NCBI GenBank assembly: GCA_020152595.1
Contig: JAIGNY010000132.1
Span: 1,082,501 to 1,146,500, forward strand
From: Chiridota heheva
Taxonomy: Eukaryota; Echinodermata; Holothuroidea; Apodida; Chiridotidae
Direction of reading: 5' to 3'
DNA: 64,000 bases
The notes beneath the pieces are model-generated. The model was given only the letters and a program-made list of their open reading frames with translations. It was not told the origin of the DNA and made no database searches. The position numbers and the translations under genes were made by a program. Positions 35,246 through 47,771 of the stretch are shown piece after piece (the first letter of the stretch is position 1; every line of letters starts with the position of its first letter).

Positions 35246-38200
35246 TCAATGTTCTAATGTTAAAATTATTCAAACTGTTTTAAAAGATTTTGCTTCAGCT
35301 TTCACCACCTAATTGCAAAACGAAATAACAGAAATGTATACAGATGTACCTTGGGTTTGTCACGCCAGACTTCATACATGTAGTTTGTAAGTTGCGCGGA
35401 AGATCTGATACATCTATCAGTATATGGGCTCAACATTTTGAAGAGGGAAAAGATAGTTTTGACTGAAAAGATTTTCATTTCCCTGCGAATTTTGAAGAAT
35501 TTTCATTTCATTTTGGCAAAAGAATTGGTGCCAAATTACTAACAAAACATGCAGGGGGCTCTTTTCTTTACATTCCACATTTGTGTGACCTTTTGAGAGA
35601 TATTTGACTCAAATATCCAATCATGATTCTTCACCTGAATTTTCTTAATTTCAGAGGAAATTAATTCTGCACCTCCTTATTGATTTTAATGTAAGCAGTT
35701 ATAATTTAAGATTTTGTGATTTTTTTTCAGCTTTTAAGCCATTTTAGTGCTTTGCCCCTGAATGCTATAGGTTATTTGTCCAAATTATTTATATTCTGCC
35801 TGATAAGAAATGGTAACCAAAATGTTTTTCTGAGTTGATTTAACGTTTGAATCTAAATTTTTCTTCCTTCTATCAATTTAATTTGGAAACTTCTGTGTTT
35901 GATTTTAAGCCATATTAGAGCATCAAAAACAAGAAAACTGCAGAGCTTCTGGGGGCTTTGCCCCCTGGACCCCTACCAGAGCTTTGCTTTTGGACCCCAC
36001 CAGGGGCTGGGGCACTGGACCCCACACCATTAAGCATACTCTTTGCATGCACAGTGAAAAGGCGGCACTTTTATACTACCCCCCTTTTAACGAAAATCTC
36101 TCACGACACCACTGCATAGCCTACCTTGCGAATTTGTGCTATTATTACATTTTGAATATATTGAGATGGTAATAACAGGAATATGCTGCTAAAGAAACAT
36201 CCTTTTTATTGACAATAAAACTGGCGTAATCGGGAAAGGGTGGTGTGGGGCTCTATAAAATCATTCAGAGATATCCTTCTAAACAAATCTTGAAAATGAG
36301 AAATCAGAGGTTCGGATTTATTAAAAAGTGGGGATATGAAAATCATGTTGGGGGGAGGGAGGGGGGGGGGGGTGAAGATCTTAGAGCTTTCCTGAATATA
36401 AATGAAAGAAAATGCGGAGGCTGCTATTCCTTTCTGAAATTGGATCAAATTCTGAAGAAGAAAATTGGATGTGTTTAAAGGTGGGAACATGAAAATCATG
36501 TCTTGTGGGGAAGGGGGGGGGCTTTGAAGATCTTTCTTTAGTAGGTAAATGGAAAGAAAAGGCGACGGCTCTTATTTCTTCTAGGAATTGAATAAGACTG
36601 AAAAAGAAGAATTTGTTATCTTTAAAGTAATAAAAAAGAAAATGCAATACACCACTTTAATTGTTGAAGTGGCACTTCATATGGATGATTTGCGAGCGTA
36701 TGTTTACTTTTTCATTTGGAACATTTCATTGTATCGTGGGGAAGCGAAATTTTGAAGATACAAAAACTTAAATGTCATGTTTCTCAAGGCTAATTGCAGA
36801 ACTTGCGTAACCTCCGATAATTTTATCTTTCAAGTTTTAATACAATGTTTAGATCACAACAGATTGGATATGAGAAAAGTAAATCATACATTCATGTATG
36901 CAGGCTTGAAATTTTTTTGCAGAACGGGAGTTGTGTGGCCTTGCACAAATCAGTGCATGTTCTTGGTACCTGTGGTCTAATTAACATAGACGTGTTATTG
37001 GCAAACTGCAAAGGAAAGATTTGACCACATGTCACGTGTTATATTCATAAACGTGTTATATTCATAACTGGCCGCTCCGTATTGAATTCAGGGTCTTCAG
37101 TCACAGAGCAAAAACAATTTCGGGGATGGGCTAAGTTAAATCACGAGTCAAAGCAACCAGTACCAGGAATTTTGATAATGGGCAGGGGATATCATATTTA
37201 GGATCATAGTCAGTTATTAGCTGCATGGTCCGTTAATGGAAATATTTATTTTCTTGTGTATTGAGAAGAAATTTGAGTAGCAAACTGAGAAATTACAAGA
37301 CAAAAATACTTGTTTATTTTTAGATAGCTTCAACACAAAGGAGCATTAAGTTTGCATTTTATTTCTGAACACACCAACGCATTTCCAATCAAAAGAAACA
37401 CATGAGTTAGAAATGAATTAACTAGGTATATTTTATTCATAATTTGAATTGGACAGAAAACTTGGGCAGCATTTTATTATGTCGTCAAGCTGTGGAAAAA
37501 AAAGAGAGAAACATTTATTTGTGCAGCATCATACATAAAGAGATGAAATACAGCAAAACAATCACAAAAGTTACATACAGAAAGATGTATTAAATCAAGA
37601 TCTATCTATTGAAAACTTTGCCTTTTGTAAATCTGACAATTGTGCCAGTCCAATTAAAGTACAGCTATTGTTATTGTAAGGAGCTTATTTCTGGTGTGTT
37701 CACTGTAGAGAATATAACTGTTTTGCCTGTAATAGGTACTCTGGGGATTTGGACATTGATGCGTGCCATTAAAGCCTTAGTAACTGGTAATTTATTTGTT
37801 CAGAAAAGAAGAAAAAAATTGCAATCGCCTATTTCCTTATTTCTCACATAGATATCAACCAATGGCATCTATACTGTAGATCTTAAATGAAATTTTGCTC
37901 TGGGTTTCTTCGAAGGAAATTTTTAGAGAGTATAATGGCAGTACTTTCATTTCCTGTGGTCCCTCCTTTAAGGGGGAAATTTCTAAGAAGAGTATCATCA
38001 ATCACCCATCTGTTTGCCCAGGTACCAGATTCATGGGTTTTATCCAGGGACCAGATTCCCTGGGATCTCATCCAGGGACAAGATTCATGGGTTTCGTCCA
38101 GGAACCAGATTTCTTGGTCTCGTCTAGGAACCAGATTCCAGATTCCTAGGCCCTCCCAGTGACCTGAGTTGGGCAATTACTTGAGAGTAACATCAGTCAC

Positions 38201-38394
38201 AGAGCACATAAGATCACAAATGCATAAAATACAAGGAACTTTCTTGTAATAAATATCTTTGTCTTTAATAAATTAACAATTTTACAAGTGTTAAAAATGT
38301 AGATTGCTCTTTTCTATCCATTGCAAATATTTGTACACAATTGTTTAGAAATATAGAAAAATTTGCAAAACCTCAAACTTGTTGTTCTGTGCAG
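35246..38394. other. Intron 4, 3' part
   Basis: AT-rich intron. A partial duplication lies at 36300-36600: ATGAAAATCATGTTGGGGGG near 36335 and ATGAAAATCATGTCTTGTGG near 36489, each followed by G-runs, GAAGATCTT and an AATGGAAAGAAAA-type phrase. No exon is recognised. Confidence 0.6.
38020..38150 (+). repeat. Short minisatellite, about 32 bp x 4
   Basis: Imperfect repeats of CCAGGGACCAGATTCATGGG plus TTT(C/T)GT/AT. Variants include CCAGGAACCAGATTTCTTGG. Small, diverged and intronic. Confidence 0.75.
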
Positions 38395-38533
38395 CTCTGG
38401 TGACTCCACGGCAAGGATATGGAATCTGAATGAAAGCAGCGGTTCTCCTCAACATATGGTGCTCAGACATTGTATCAGGGATGGCGGTCAGGAGGTACCC
38501 AGTAACAAGGATGTTACCTCACTTGATTGGAAT
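38395..38533 (+). CDS. TBL1XR1: TBL1XR1-family coding exon 5 (end of WD1, start of WD2)
   Basis: Residues 176-222. Acceptor TTCTGTGCAG, donor AAT|GTGAGT (phase 0). It encodes [11 protein letters not shown] closing WD40 repeat 1. Next come a short variable loop (NESSGSPQH) and [20 protein letters not shown] followed by TSLDWN at the start of repeat 2. The [21 protein letters not shown] string is a hallmark of the TBL1 family. Confidence 0.95.
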
Positions 38534-38639
38534 GTGAGTCATATTTTGCCTTGTGCAGGCCTCACCTTATGAATGAGGCTTAACGTTTTTACCACGGCAA
38601 TATTTTTTCACAAATGTTTTGTTTTATTATTCTTTGCTC

Positions 38640-38975
38640 AGACATATAGCGATATTTAATTCTCAGTATATAGCGATATATAGTTTTCGGTATATAGTGA
38701 TATGTAGTTTGCATTGTATAGCGATATATAGTTCTCGGTATATAGCGATATATATTTATCGGTGTATAGCGATACATAGTTCTCGGTATATAGCGATATA
38801 TAGTTATTGGTGTATAGCGATATATAGTTATCGGTGTATAGCGATATATAATTCTCGGTATATAGTGATATATAGTTCTCGGTATACAGCGATATATAGT
38901 TTTCAGTATATAGCGATATGTAGTTATCGGTATATAGCGATATATAGTTCTCGGTGTATAGCGATATACAGTGCT
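38640..38975. repeat. 24-bp minisatellite (about 14 copies)
   Basis: The unit is AGCGATATATAGTTCTCGGT followed by ATAT, with C/T and A/G variants. Because 24 is a multiple of three, frames stay open on both strands (IYRYIPRTIYRYTP-type peptides). This is not coding. The array begins about 107 bp after the donor of exon 5. Confidence 0.9.
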
Positions 38976-41900
38976 GCACACGAACAATTATCGACTAATA
39001 ACGTTGGTTACCGAAGAAAAAAGTTAGTCAACGCAATCACGTTGAAACTTGTATAATCCCCTTTACGAACTTACATGGAGTAACACATAAGTTTCTTATA
39101 TCCTCTGTAATCTTTTATGTTGAGTAAAGTTGAATCTTCACATAAGCTTCTTAAAACCACAAAACCTGATGGCAAATATCAAAGTAGTGAAATTGGGTGT
39201 CATTTACAATGACACTGAACAGTTAAAGATGGTTACATTAAAATCCAAATGGCCGGGAGTGAAATTTAAAGTTCCGCGAACGCCGCAGATATTGTTTACA
39301 GAATGCTGTTTAGAAAAGTAACGTTATTTACGCACTGAGGAGTATCTGTTTCTAAAGAATAAAGTCTATGAAACATGTACATATGTTTATAATATATTTT
39401 CCACTCGTTTCATGACCTCTTTTATTGGGTATTAAATGCGTAACGTCGCAATTGTGCAGCTAAAGTTCACCATTACGGCAATGTTTGTACAACTTGGCTC
39501 ATGCTAGTTCCGCGAATTTTAGTATTCGACGGCAATCGCAAACCTTCCATGATACCATTGATGCAAAATGAGGGTAAGCAAGACGAGCGGGCTTGTCGAA
39601 ATCGTGACCTCAAGATTACTTATGAAACTTTCCAAAATGTGTGCTAGTGCTTGTTCATATTAACCAGTTATCGGCACTCTGCAGTGGCATATCCAGCATT
39701 AAAAAAAAGTGAGGGGTCCGAGACGAAGTGTTCAAGTTTAGTCGACTTTTTTAGGTGCAATTTTGTTTTTTAACAAGTTAAAACATACTTTTCTTGCTTA
39801 GATATCCACACAAACAATATATCACTTTCACTAATATTCTTATATGCTGGAAGAGCGATAAGCCCATGATCTGTAGTCAACCCTTCCCCCTCCTCCCCTA
39901 CACACACCTACCATTCACAACTTTTAATCTGTTTAAGTGTTTTATTTGATATAACACGAAGTGAAGTGAAATCATTTGCCAGAGTACAAAATACCAACTT
40001 GTTCTCCACCGAGGTGAAGTGTGAAGACCTCGAAATGTAAAATCAGGTGTTTCCCCTCCTCCACACCAATCACAGTCCTACAACACCACCTTCAGTAGCA
40101 TAGCCAGCATTACAAATGTGAGTGGTCCGAGGAGGTCCTTGATCCCCTCCCATGGCGAAGTGTTTAAATTTAGCCCACTTCTGAGGGATTTTTTTTTTTT
40201 TAAAGCAAAACAAAAAAAAAGATATAAAAAGCAAAGTTTATCTTAATTTTTAAAAAATTCCAAAAAAATGTGGGAGTTTGGATCCTTCATGGCTACCCCA
40301 CTTCCCTCCTCCCATTGCCCGCCACAACAACCTCGGCATCACAAATGCAAGAAGACATATGAATCAGATAATCACGTTAAGTTTTAGCTACATGTAATCG
40401 TCCATTGTAGTAGTTTTCATGTCATGTCAAATTATGTGGTGTAGATTGTTGTATTTCTTGCCCCGTCCCTCCCCCCCCCCCCTCCAAAAAAAAGAAGATA
40501 GATAGATAGATTACATATAAGGGGAGATTTTCATCATTTTATGAGTAGCTTTATTAAATTATAGGGTTGTCAGATTCTATAATCTCAAACTTTGAATCAT
40601 GAAAAATGGTTTATGTATAAAGTTCTTTGGATCTCCCAATGTAAATTGCTTGAATTTCAGTGCAGTTAAAAATGAGACAGATTTCCACTTTTAATGTGTA
40701 GTGCATCAATAATCATACATCTACAATTTGCAACCAGTGTGTTTATTCCTTTAGTCAAGTATGCAGCTAGGGGACGGGCGGACTCTGTAGTCAGTGTATC
40801 GGTCACTCCAAGATTTAGCATAGATAACGAGATGTCAATTATACTGAGATCGTTGCCTTGAATTTTGTACAGTGGCCCTTAATGAACATGCAACATGAAT
40901 TCTTTCAGCGTAATTGGTGAAAAGTACAAATATTATGGCACTTAAAAGACTTCTAAAATAAAAATATGAGTAGCTTCTACTCTATTATTATTTTTTTCAA
41001 ACATTTGTCTATGGTTTATTGTCATTTTTATCGTGTACAACAAAATAAATCTCACACAGACATAAATACATCATCTCCGAGATTCTGCAAAGTTATTGCA
41101 AGTCCATGACATATACAGACCTGCCAACTAGTACGATTTTGCCGTATTTAATACGGGAAAATGTTGAGAATACGATTGTACGTTTTTTGGCACCAGAATA
41201 CGATTTATCTATTTTTATATTTTGTTATTTTTCCAAAAAAAATTTACTCATACTTTTTATGCTCGGTTGGCGTTCATGTCCTCTTGAAGGATTGATTTTG
41301 CCGACTTAACCGATTCAGATTCAGATTCGTATAATAAGAGAAACTGAAAGTACAGTGTTAATTTTTTTTCAGCCTCTAAACCTTTGTTTTGTACATTTTG
41401 TTTAAAGAGTACAGTTTTTTTTGTACTTCCAGGATACAGTTTGGTGATCCTAAAGGTTGGCAGGTCTGCATATAAATCAGCGTCCTTAATCTTGTACGGT
41501 GGCCCTTGATAAGCGTTTACCATGTTCTTGTGTTTTTCAAATCCAAGGGCATTGTTACTTGTTTTCTTAATCCTGATGACGATGGGGGAGGTATAAAAGG
41601 GAGGTGATTACCCCGGGCCCATGTAGTGGTGACACCAGGATTTTAGTCATTGTGCAAGGGAGGAGCAACTTTGTCTCATGAAGGTGGGGAGTCAAGAAAT
41701 CAGAAACAAAATGTTGCTGTATAAAATTTTCCGGGGAAGTGGGGAAATGCTCCCCCCTCATAGCATCACCACTGTGGGCTGGGCCTAGTTAACTGTAACA
41801 CTTGCCTTTGTGAAAAATGTGGGAGGAAATTTCCACCTGCCCCCGCTAGCTATGGCCCTGGGGCGTAGCTAGAGGGTTCAAATGAAGGGGTGTAGGCCTA

Positions 41901-42762
41901 CTGGTTTTTTCTGACAAAATATCGCCTTTGGTAACATGACGCACGCTTAGCATGCGTATGACGGATTGTCGTCCAGGAACCCGCAGAAGCCCTGGTAGGG
42001 GTCCAGAGGAGCAGGGGAAGCCCTGCATTAAAAGCTTTGAGATTTGTAGGTTTTTGTTTGTGTTGGCATTTACAGATGTGATTACATTTTATTCGATACT
42101 ATTCTTTTGTCTCTTGAACCTCAACCCGTGTTGATTTGCTACCAGACCATTGTATTAAGGAGGGGGGGGGGGGGGTCACTTCCCCAAACCCCCCTCTAGC
42201 TATGCCCTTGCTATAGCCTTGCTTTCAAATCAAACAAGGGAATAAAGGATCTCTAATTTTTCTTATGACGAGTTGTGAGGTAAATTAACCAAAAATGAAA
42301 ATCATACAGAAAGAAAATATAAATCTTTTGAAAGAAAATAATAAAACACCCGAAGATAGATAAACATAAACATAACATCTAACAGTCTAAACTATAAATT
42401 TTGTTGATTGTTACCTTTGACACTGCCATTTCCTGAGCTCAGCCATCCATTTATTATGATCCATTCATTATGCTGTTAAAACCAAAATGAACCATTATTT
42501 CCTTCTGGGTTTGGGTAGGAGGTATTTAGAGCGGATATTGTATCATTATTCTTTTTTCTTTTCTTTTAACAGTTGCAAGACTTCCTGTCCTACAACCTCA
42601 ATTAATTATCATTGTAAATTAGTAAATAAATTGTATGTAATCTGAAATGTGGAAAATAAATCAAATCTAGATTAAAATTTACTGAAGTAATATTTTTGCA
42701 TGTTTTAAGTTTGGTTACTTTTCAAGGCTAGAAAGCCTTTTTAATCTTCGGCTCTCTTACAG
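38976..42762. other. Intron 5 remainder
   Basis: Intron with repeat debris and no recognised exon. A phrase beginning GCAGTGGCATATCCAGCATT at 39679 recurs diverged at 40093, each followed by GAAGTGTT.AA.TTTAG.C.ACTT, indicating two copies of one repeat. Poly-C and poly-G runs occur at 40471-40482 and 42161-42174. Confidence 0.55.
41116..41468. mobile_element. 353-bp MITE with 13-bp inverted repeats
   Basis: Ends are CAGACCTGCCAAC at 41116-41128 and GTTGGCAGGTCTG at 41456-41468, a perfect 13-bp inverted pair. The element is flanked by the direct repeat CATATA (41110-41115 and 41469-41474). No coding capacity. The superfamily is uncertain: the duplication could be 6 bp, or part of an imperfect 8-bp one. 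Confidence 0.8.
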
Positions 42763-43107
42763 TGTGATGGAACAAAACTTGCTACAGGGTCCTATGACGG
42801 TCACGCTAGAATATGGAACACAGAGGGTAGATTGGTCAGTACCCTCGGTCAACACAAGGGCCCAATCTTTGCTCTGAAGTGGAATAAAAAAGGCAATTAC
42901 ATCCTGAGTGCTGGAGTGGACAAAACGACCATCATCTGGGATGCTCAGACAGGAGAGTGTAAACAGCAGTTCCCATTTCACACTGCACCTGCGCTTGATG
43001 TTGATTGGCAGTCCAATAATTGCTTTGCTTCCTGCTCCACTGATCAGTGCATCCATGTTTGTAAGCTTGGCTTAGATAAACCTGTAAAGACCTTCCAAGG
43101 ACACACG
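42763..43107 (+). CDS. TBL1XR1: TBL1XR1-family coding exon 6 (WD2-WD5)
   Basis: Residues 223-337, the largest exon, phase 0 at both ends (CTCTTACAG|TGT ... ACG|GTAAGA). It completes WD40 repeat 2 ([13 protein letters not shown]), carries repeat 3 ([32 protein letters not shown]) and repeat 4 ([25 protein letters not shown]), and opens repeat 5 (KTFQGHT). These blocks are nearly identical to vertebrate TBL1XR1. The beta-propeller mediates contacts with NCoR/SMRT partners, histones and regulatory proteins. It is the best-conserved exon in the window. Confidence 0.97.
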
Positions 43108-43669
43108 GTAAGATGTTTTCCCTCTGCGATCAAACACGGGTGAAGGTACGGGGTGGGGCTGGTAATTAAGGCCTGTTTGTTTTCATTTTAGAGAGTATCT
43201 AGAAAAGTTTAGGCAGGATTGGTTGTTTTGTTGGAGTAACTCTTTTGCACTACTAATACTCATTACGCCGCTTACCTCAGCTAGTTTGAGCCCTAATACA
43301 TCAGACAATGCTGAATTTGAATGATTTGGTGATAGAAGATGAGAGGTTGTGGTTAAATCATAAATCATCTATTGTATCACTATACATTTGCTGAAAAATT
43401 TGGATACAATATGGTAATAGTATTGCTGGGATAGGGAATTTGTAATTCAGTTCTGTAGTATATCAGAATGGTGAGGGGAGTGGTCAGTGCATAAACTGTT
43501 TGTTCATAACATATCTCAAACAGTTTGGGAAGGACTTACAGAAAATTGTAAAATGATTGCTATGTTGTAAATTATTTGCTGTTCTTACTATCTATGTCAA
43601 GGAATTACATGCTTCATTAAATCATTTGGAGACGATCCAATCCTAACATTATCAACATTCCACAACTCC

Positions 43670-44134
43670 CTGCAACAGCTGGTGCATTATCACCTCACCA
43701 ACGAAGTTGGTGAAGAGGGGCTTATAGTATCTTCGTCCATCCAGTTCATTTATCAACATCCATTGTCCGTCCAACCTCCTGCATTGTTCAGCTACTGGGG
43801 AACAAAAGATTTCTGCCCTTGGAAAGGAATTCCAACCATTTTTGTGAAAAGAAATTTATATAAAGGAGATAGCAATTAAAATATTTGTTTTGTCATGAAA
43901 AAAGTTGAATAATAGAGGCTGATGCCTCAGTAGAAGTTGTAATTAAATGTCTGGGGTCACATGAATAGAATCCTCATTTGAATAGAGTGCAAATGTAATA
44001 GACTTATGATAAACTCCAAATTAGTTTGCAATTTTTATTCTGATTTGGTAAATAGATCAGCTCTATCTTGTATTTTGAGGGAAGAAAATATCAAGTTGAA
44101 CATGTTTTAATGGGGAGTGTCAGATTTAAGCTAA
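43670..44134 (+). repeat. Dispersed repeat, copy 1, ending at a minisatellite
   Basis: It starts with TTATCACCTCACCAACGAAG TTGGTGAAGAGG and runs through TTGAATAATAGAGGCTGATG and GACTTATGATAAACTCC to TGTCAGATTTAAGCTAAGG. It aligns along its length with 57190-57668. In both places the repeat's 3' end is followed within tens of bases by a minisatellite array. The family is unknown. Confidence 0.65.
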
Positions 44135-44149
44135 GGGTTAGTGTTTTAT

Positions 44150-45832
44150 TATGAATTACCATATAAATCTAGGTTTTTGATTATGGATTACCTTATATAT
44201 CTAGGCTTTTGATTATGGATTACCTTATATATCTAGGTTTTTGATTATGGATTACCTTATATATCTAGGTTTTTGATTATGGATTACCTTATATATCTAG
44301 GTTTTTGATTATGGATTACCTTATATATCTAGGCTTTTGATTATGGATTACCTTATATATCTAGGTTTTTGATTATGGATTACCTTATATATCTAGGTTT
44401 TTGATTATGGATTACCTTATATATCTAGGCTTTTGATTTTGGATTACCTTATATATCTAGGTTTTTGATTATGGATTACCTTATATATCTAGGTTTTTGA
44501 TTATGGATTACCTTATATATCTAGGTTTTTGATTATGGATTACCTTATATATCTAGGTTTTTGATTATGGATTACCTTATATATCTAGGCTTTTGATTAT
44601 GGATTACCTTATATATCTAGGTTTTGATTATGGATTACCTTATATATCTAGGTTTTTGATTATGGATTACCTTATATATCTAGGTTTTTGATTATGGATT
44701 ACCTTATATATCTAGGTTTTTGATTATGGATTACCTTATATATCTAGGTTTTTGATTATGGATTACCTTATATATCTAGGTTTTTGATTATGGATTACCT
44801 TATATATCTAGCTTTTTGATTATGGATTACCTTATATATCTAGGTTTTGATTATGGATTACCTTATATATCTAGGTTTTTGATTATGGATTACCTTATAT
44901 ATCTAGGTTTTTGATTATGGATTACCTTATATATCTAGGCTTTTGATTATGGATTACCTTATATATCTAGGTTTTTGATTATGGATTACCTTATATATCT
45001 AGGTTTTTGATTATGGATTACCTTATATATCTAGGTTTTTGATTATGGATTACCTTATATATCTAGGTTTTTGATTATGGATTACCTTATATATCTAGGT
45101 TTTTGATTATGGATTACCTTATATATCTAGGTTTTTGATTATGGATTACCTTATATATCTAGCTTTTTGATTATGGATTACCTTATATATCTAGGTTTTT
45201 GATTATGGATTACCTTATATATCTAGCTTTTTGGTTATGGATTACCTTATATATCTAGGTTTTTGATTATGGATTACCTTATATATCTAGGTTTTTGATT
45301 ATGGATTACCTTATATATCTAGGTTTTTGATTATGGATTACCTTATATATCTAGCTTTTGATTATGGATTACCTTATATATCTAGGTTTTTGATTATGGA
45401 TTACCTTATATATCTAGGTTTTGATTATGGATTACCTTATATATCTAGGTTTTTGATTATGGATTACCTTATATATCTAGGCTTTTGATTATGGATTACC
45501 TTATATATCTAGGTTTTTGATTATGGATTACCTTATATATCTAGGTTTTTGATTATGGATTACCTTATATATCTAGGTTTTGATTATGGATTACCTTATA
45601 TATCTAGGTTTTTGATTATGGATTACCTTATATATCTAGGTTTTTGATTATGGATTACCTTATATATCTAGGTTTTTGATTATGGATTACCTTATATATC
45701 TAGCTTTTTGATTATGGATTACCTTATATATCTAGGTTTTTGATTATGGATTACCTTATATATCTAGCTTTTTGGTTATGGATTACCTTATATATCTAGC
45801 TTTTTGATTATGGATTACCTTATATATCTAGC
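44150..45832 (+). repeat. 32-bp minisatellite (about 52 copies), ends 45 bp before exon 7
   Basis: The unit is AGGTTTTTGATTATGGATTA plus CCTTATATATCT, very homogeneous, with GGCTTTTG and GCTTTTTG variants and occasional 31-bp units. Variant units recur in blocks (for example AGCTTTTTGGTTATGG near 45225 and 45766), which indicates block duplication. The array stops at 45832; the acceptor of exon 7 is at 45877. Confidence 0.93.
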
Positions 45833-45877
45833 AAAGGAGAACAACTGTAATAAATTCCTTTTTTCATTGTTTTGTAG

Positions 45878-45952
45878 AATGAAGTAAATGCTATCAAGTG
45901 GGATCCTAATGGAACAATGTTAGCTTCCTGTTCAGATGATATGACGCTAAAG
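45878..45952 (+). CDS. TBL1XR1: TBL1XR1-family coding exon 7 (WD5)
   Basis: Residues 338-362, phase 0 both sides (TTTTGTAG|AAT ... AAG|GTAAGT). It encodes [20 protein letters not shown] followed by DMTLK, the centre of WD40 repeat 5. It is identical to vertebrate family members at nearly all positions. Its small size (75 bp) and the flanking repeat arrays make splicing fidelity here of interest. Confidence 0.95.
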
Positions 45953-47034
45953 GTAAGTGTATTATCCAGTCCATGTAACATTCAAGCAACATGTTTTTGT
46001 AGAATTTTTAACAATGTCATTGTGTGCCTATTTCGTTTTCAAGTTTATGTCAGTCAGTGTTACACCCAAAGAAGATATCTCTGTAGATTTTAAAAGTTTT
46101 TGTCAGTATATGTTACACACAAAGAATAAGTGCCTTGGAGGAAACCATTCTATAAATGACATTGATTGATTGTTTTGTGAGTGTTATGAACTTAAACTAC
46201 TTTATTAATACCCAGAGAAAGATGAAAATATGTCAGCTTATGGCTGTATGGCTGATCATAGGGTTCTGTTCAGGGTTAGCAAAACCACTCGCCTACACAA
46301 AGCCGGTCATTTAGTCAACATAACCTGTAGGCAAAAAAACAACAACCTTGAAACAAAGGCATAATAGAAACAAAGGAAATGAAAAGTCACCTGGTTTAAC
46401 CCACCATTTAGCATCCATGTTAGTACCAATATTGGCAAAGTTCCTCACACTTGTGGGCTACCATATCACCAAAGGACACGGAACTACACAAAATTTGCAA
46501 CAAAAACACTAGATAAGCTACAGTTGTATGGGTAATATGGAAACCACGATCAAAGCACACAACAAAAGACTAATTAACTGCGAACTCAATCAAACAACAG
46601 AGAATTGCAATTGCAGAAAGAAAGAAGCCTGTCCACTACTAGGCAAGTGCACAACTAAAAATGTAATTCATAAAGCCAAAGTAACCACCCTCAATGACGA
46701 AAACCTATATAGGCCTTACAACCACCACTTTCAGGCACACAGGACACAAAAAGGCATCACACCGAGTTCAACAAGTATATTTGGAGCTTGAATGATGATG
46801 GCACCAACTGCAATATAAAGTGACAAATCTTTAGGCACTCCCAACCAAATCTAAATTCACCCGGAACAAGATGCTGCAGTCTATGGGGAAAATATTATGT
46901 CATAACTGCAAACAAACACACCATTTTGAACTCAAGATCTAAACTTTTTTCTACTTGTTGACACAGGAATAAGTTTCTCCACTGAACATGGATGAGCTTA
47001 CTTCTATTCAGCATACTTATTCAATGTAGCAACC
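45953..47034. other. Intron 7, 5' part
   Basis: Intron DNA holding the Penelope-like fragment listed separately. Otherwise AT-rich and without recognised features. Confidence 0.55.
46440..46890 (+). pseudogene. Penelope-like element fragment (GIY-YIG endonuclease region)
   Basis: A frame from 46528 (upstream residues are readable in a neighbouring frame) encodes NMETTIKAHNKRLINCELN, then CNCRKKEACPLLGKCTTKNV and IHKAKVT. The C.C....CPL.G.C...V.YKA.V motif, preceded by I..HN..L, is typical of the linker to the GIY-YIG endonuclease of Penelope-like retroelements. Downstream, a shifted frame reads SKYIWSLNDDGTNCNIK, the usual continuation. The GIY-YIG core itself appears deleted, frameshifts are present, and the RT is absent, so this is a short dead fragment in sense orientation. 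Confidence 0.65.
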
Positions 47035-47312
47035 ACTTTTGTCACAACGCCAATTTTTGTCACAACTACCGTAAATTACCACTTGTCACAACATCAACCA
47101 CTTTCGACGCAAACGAGGTTACCACTTTTGTTGCAAACATCACCCACTTTTGTGACAAATTTGCAGGTCACCGTTTTTGTCACAACATCGCCCACTTTTG
47201 TCACAAACGAGGTTACCACTTTTGTTACAAACGAGGTAACCAGTTTTGTCACAAAGTTCACCCATTTTTGTCGTAAATTTCCAGGTCACCACTTTTGTCA
47301 CAAAGCTGGGAT
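47035..47312 (+). repeat. Minisatellite of TTTTGTCACAAAC type, antisense to 49330-49870
   Basis: Degenerate repeats of ACGAGGTTACCACTTTTGTC plus ACAA. Their reverse complement (GACAAAAGTGGTAACCTCGT) is the unit of the array at 49330-49870. The two arrays face each other across the hAT-like insertion and a duplicated segment. Confidence 0.8.
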
Positions 47313-47771
47313 TGTTAAACATTTCAGGTCACCTCATAATATAGGTCGCCTAGCTACGGCATGGCGCAGTGCGCATCGCATTACACTATATTATAGTATA
47401 TATTATTACACTGTGTTATGTTATGTTATTTTATTTTATGTTGCTTTACTTAACGTTATTTTATGCTAAGTATGTTATGTTATATTGTAGTATAACCTTA
47501 AATACCAAATTTCTGGGGTTTCTGGGGGCTCCCATATAAAATTCTGCTGTTGATACATGCAAAAATGATGTCATTTGTAGCATATATTTGATAAGAATTA
47601 AGCTTGGTAAATACTGAATTTCTATGAGCTTATGGAAGTTCGCTACCTGGGACCGCTTATAAAATTTTTGATTCTACCAATCAATTTGCTAAGCAATTTT
47701 AAATGATAATGTTGATAAGAAAATTCAAGCAATTGGGGTCTTCTTTTCTACCATCATGCATGCCTATGTAC

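Noticed and set aside
44150..45832. Possible CRISPR-like array (regular repeats)
   Set aside because: Units are contiguous with no unique spacers, and the context is a eukaryotic intron. It is a simple minisatellite.
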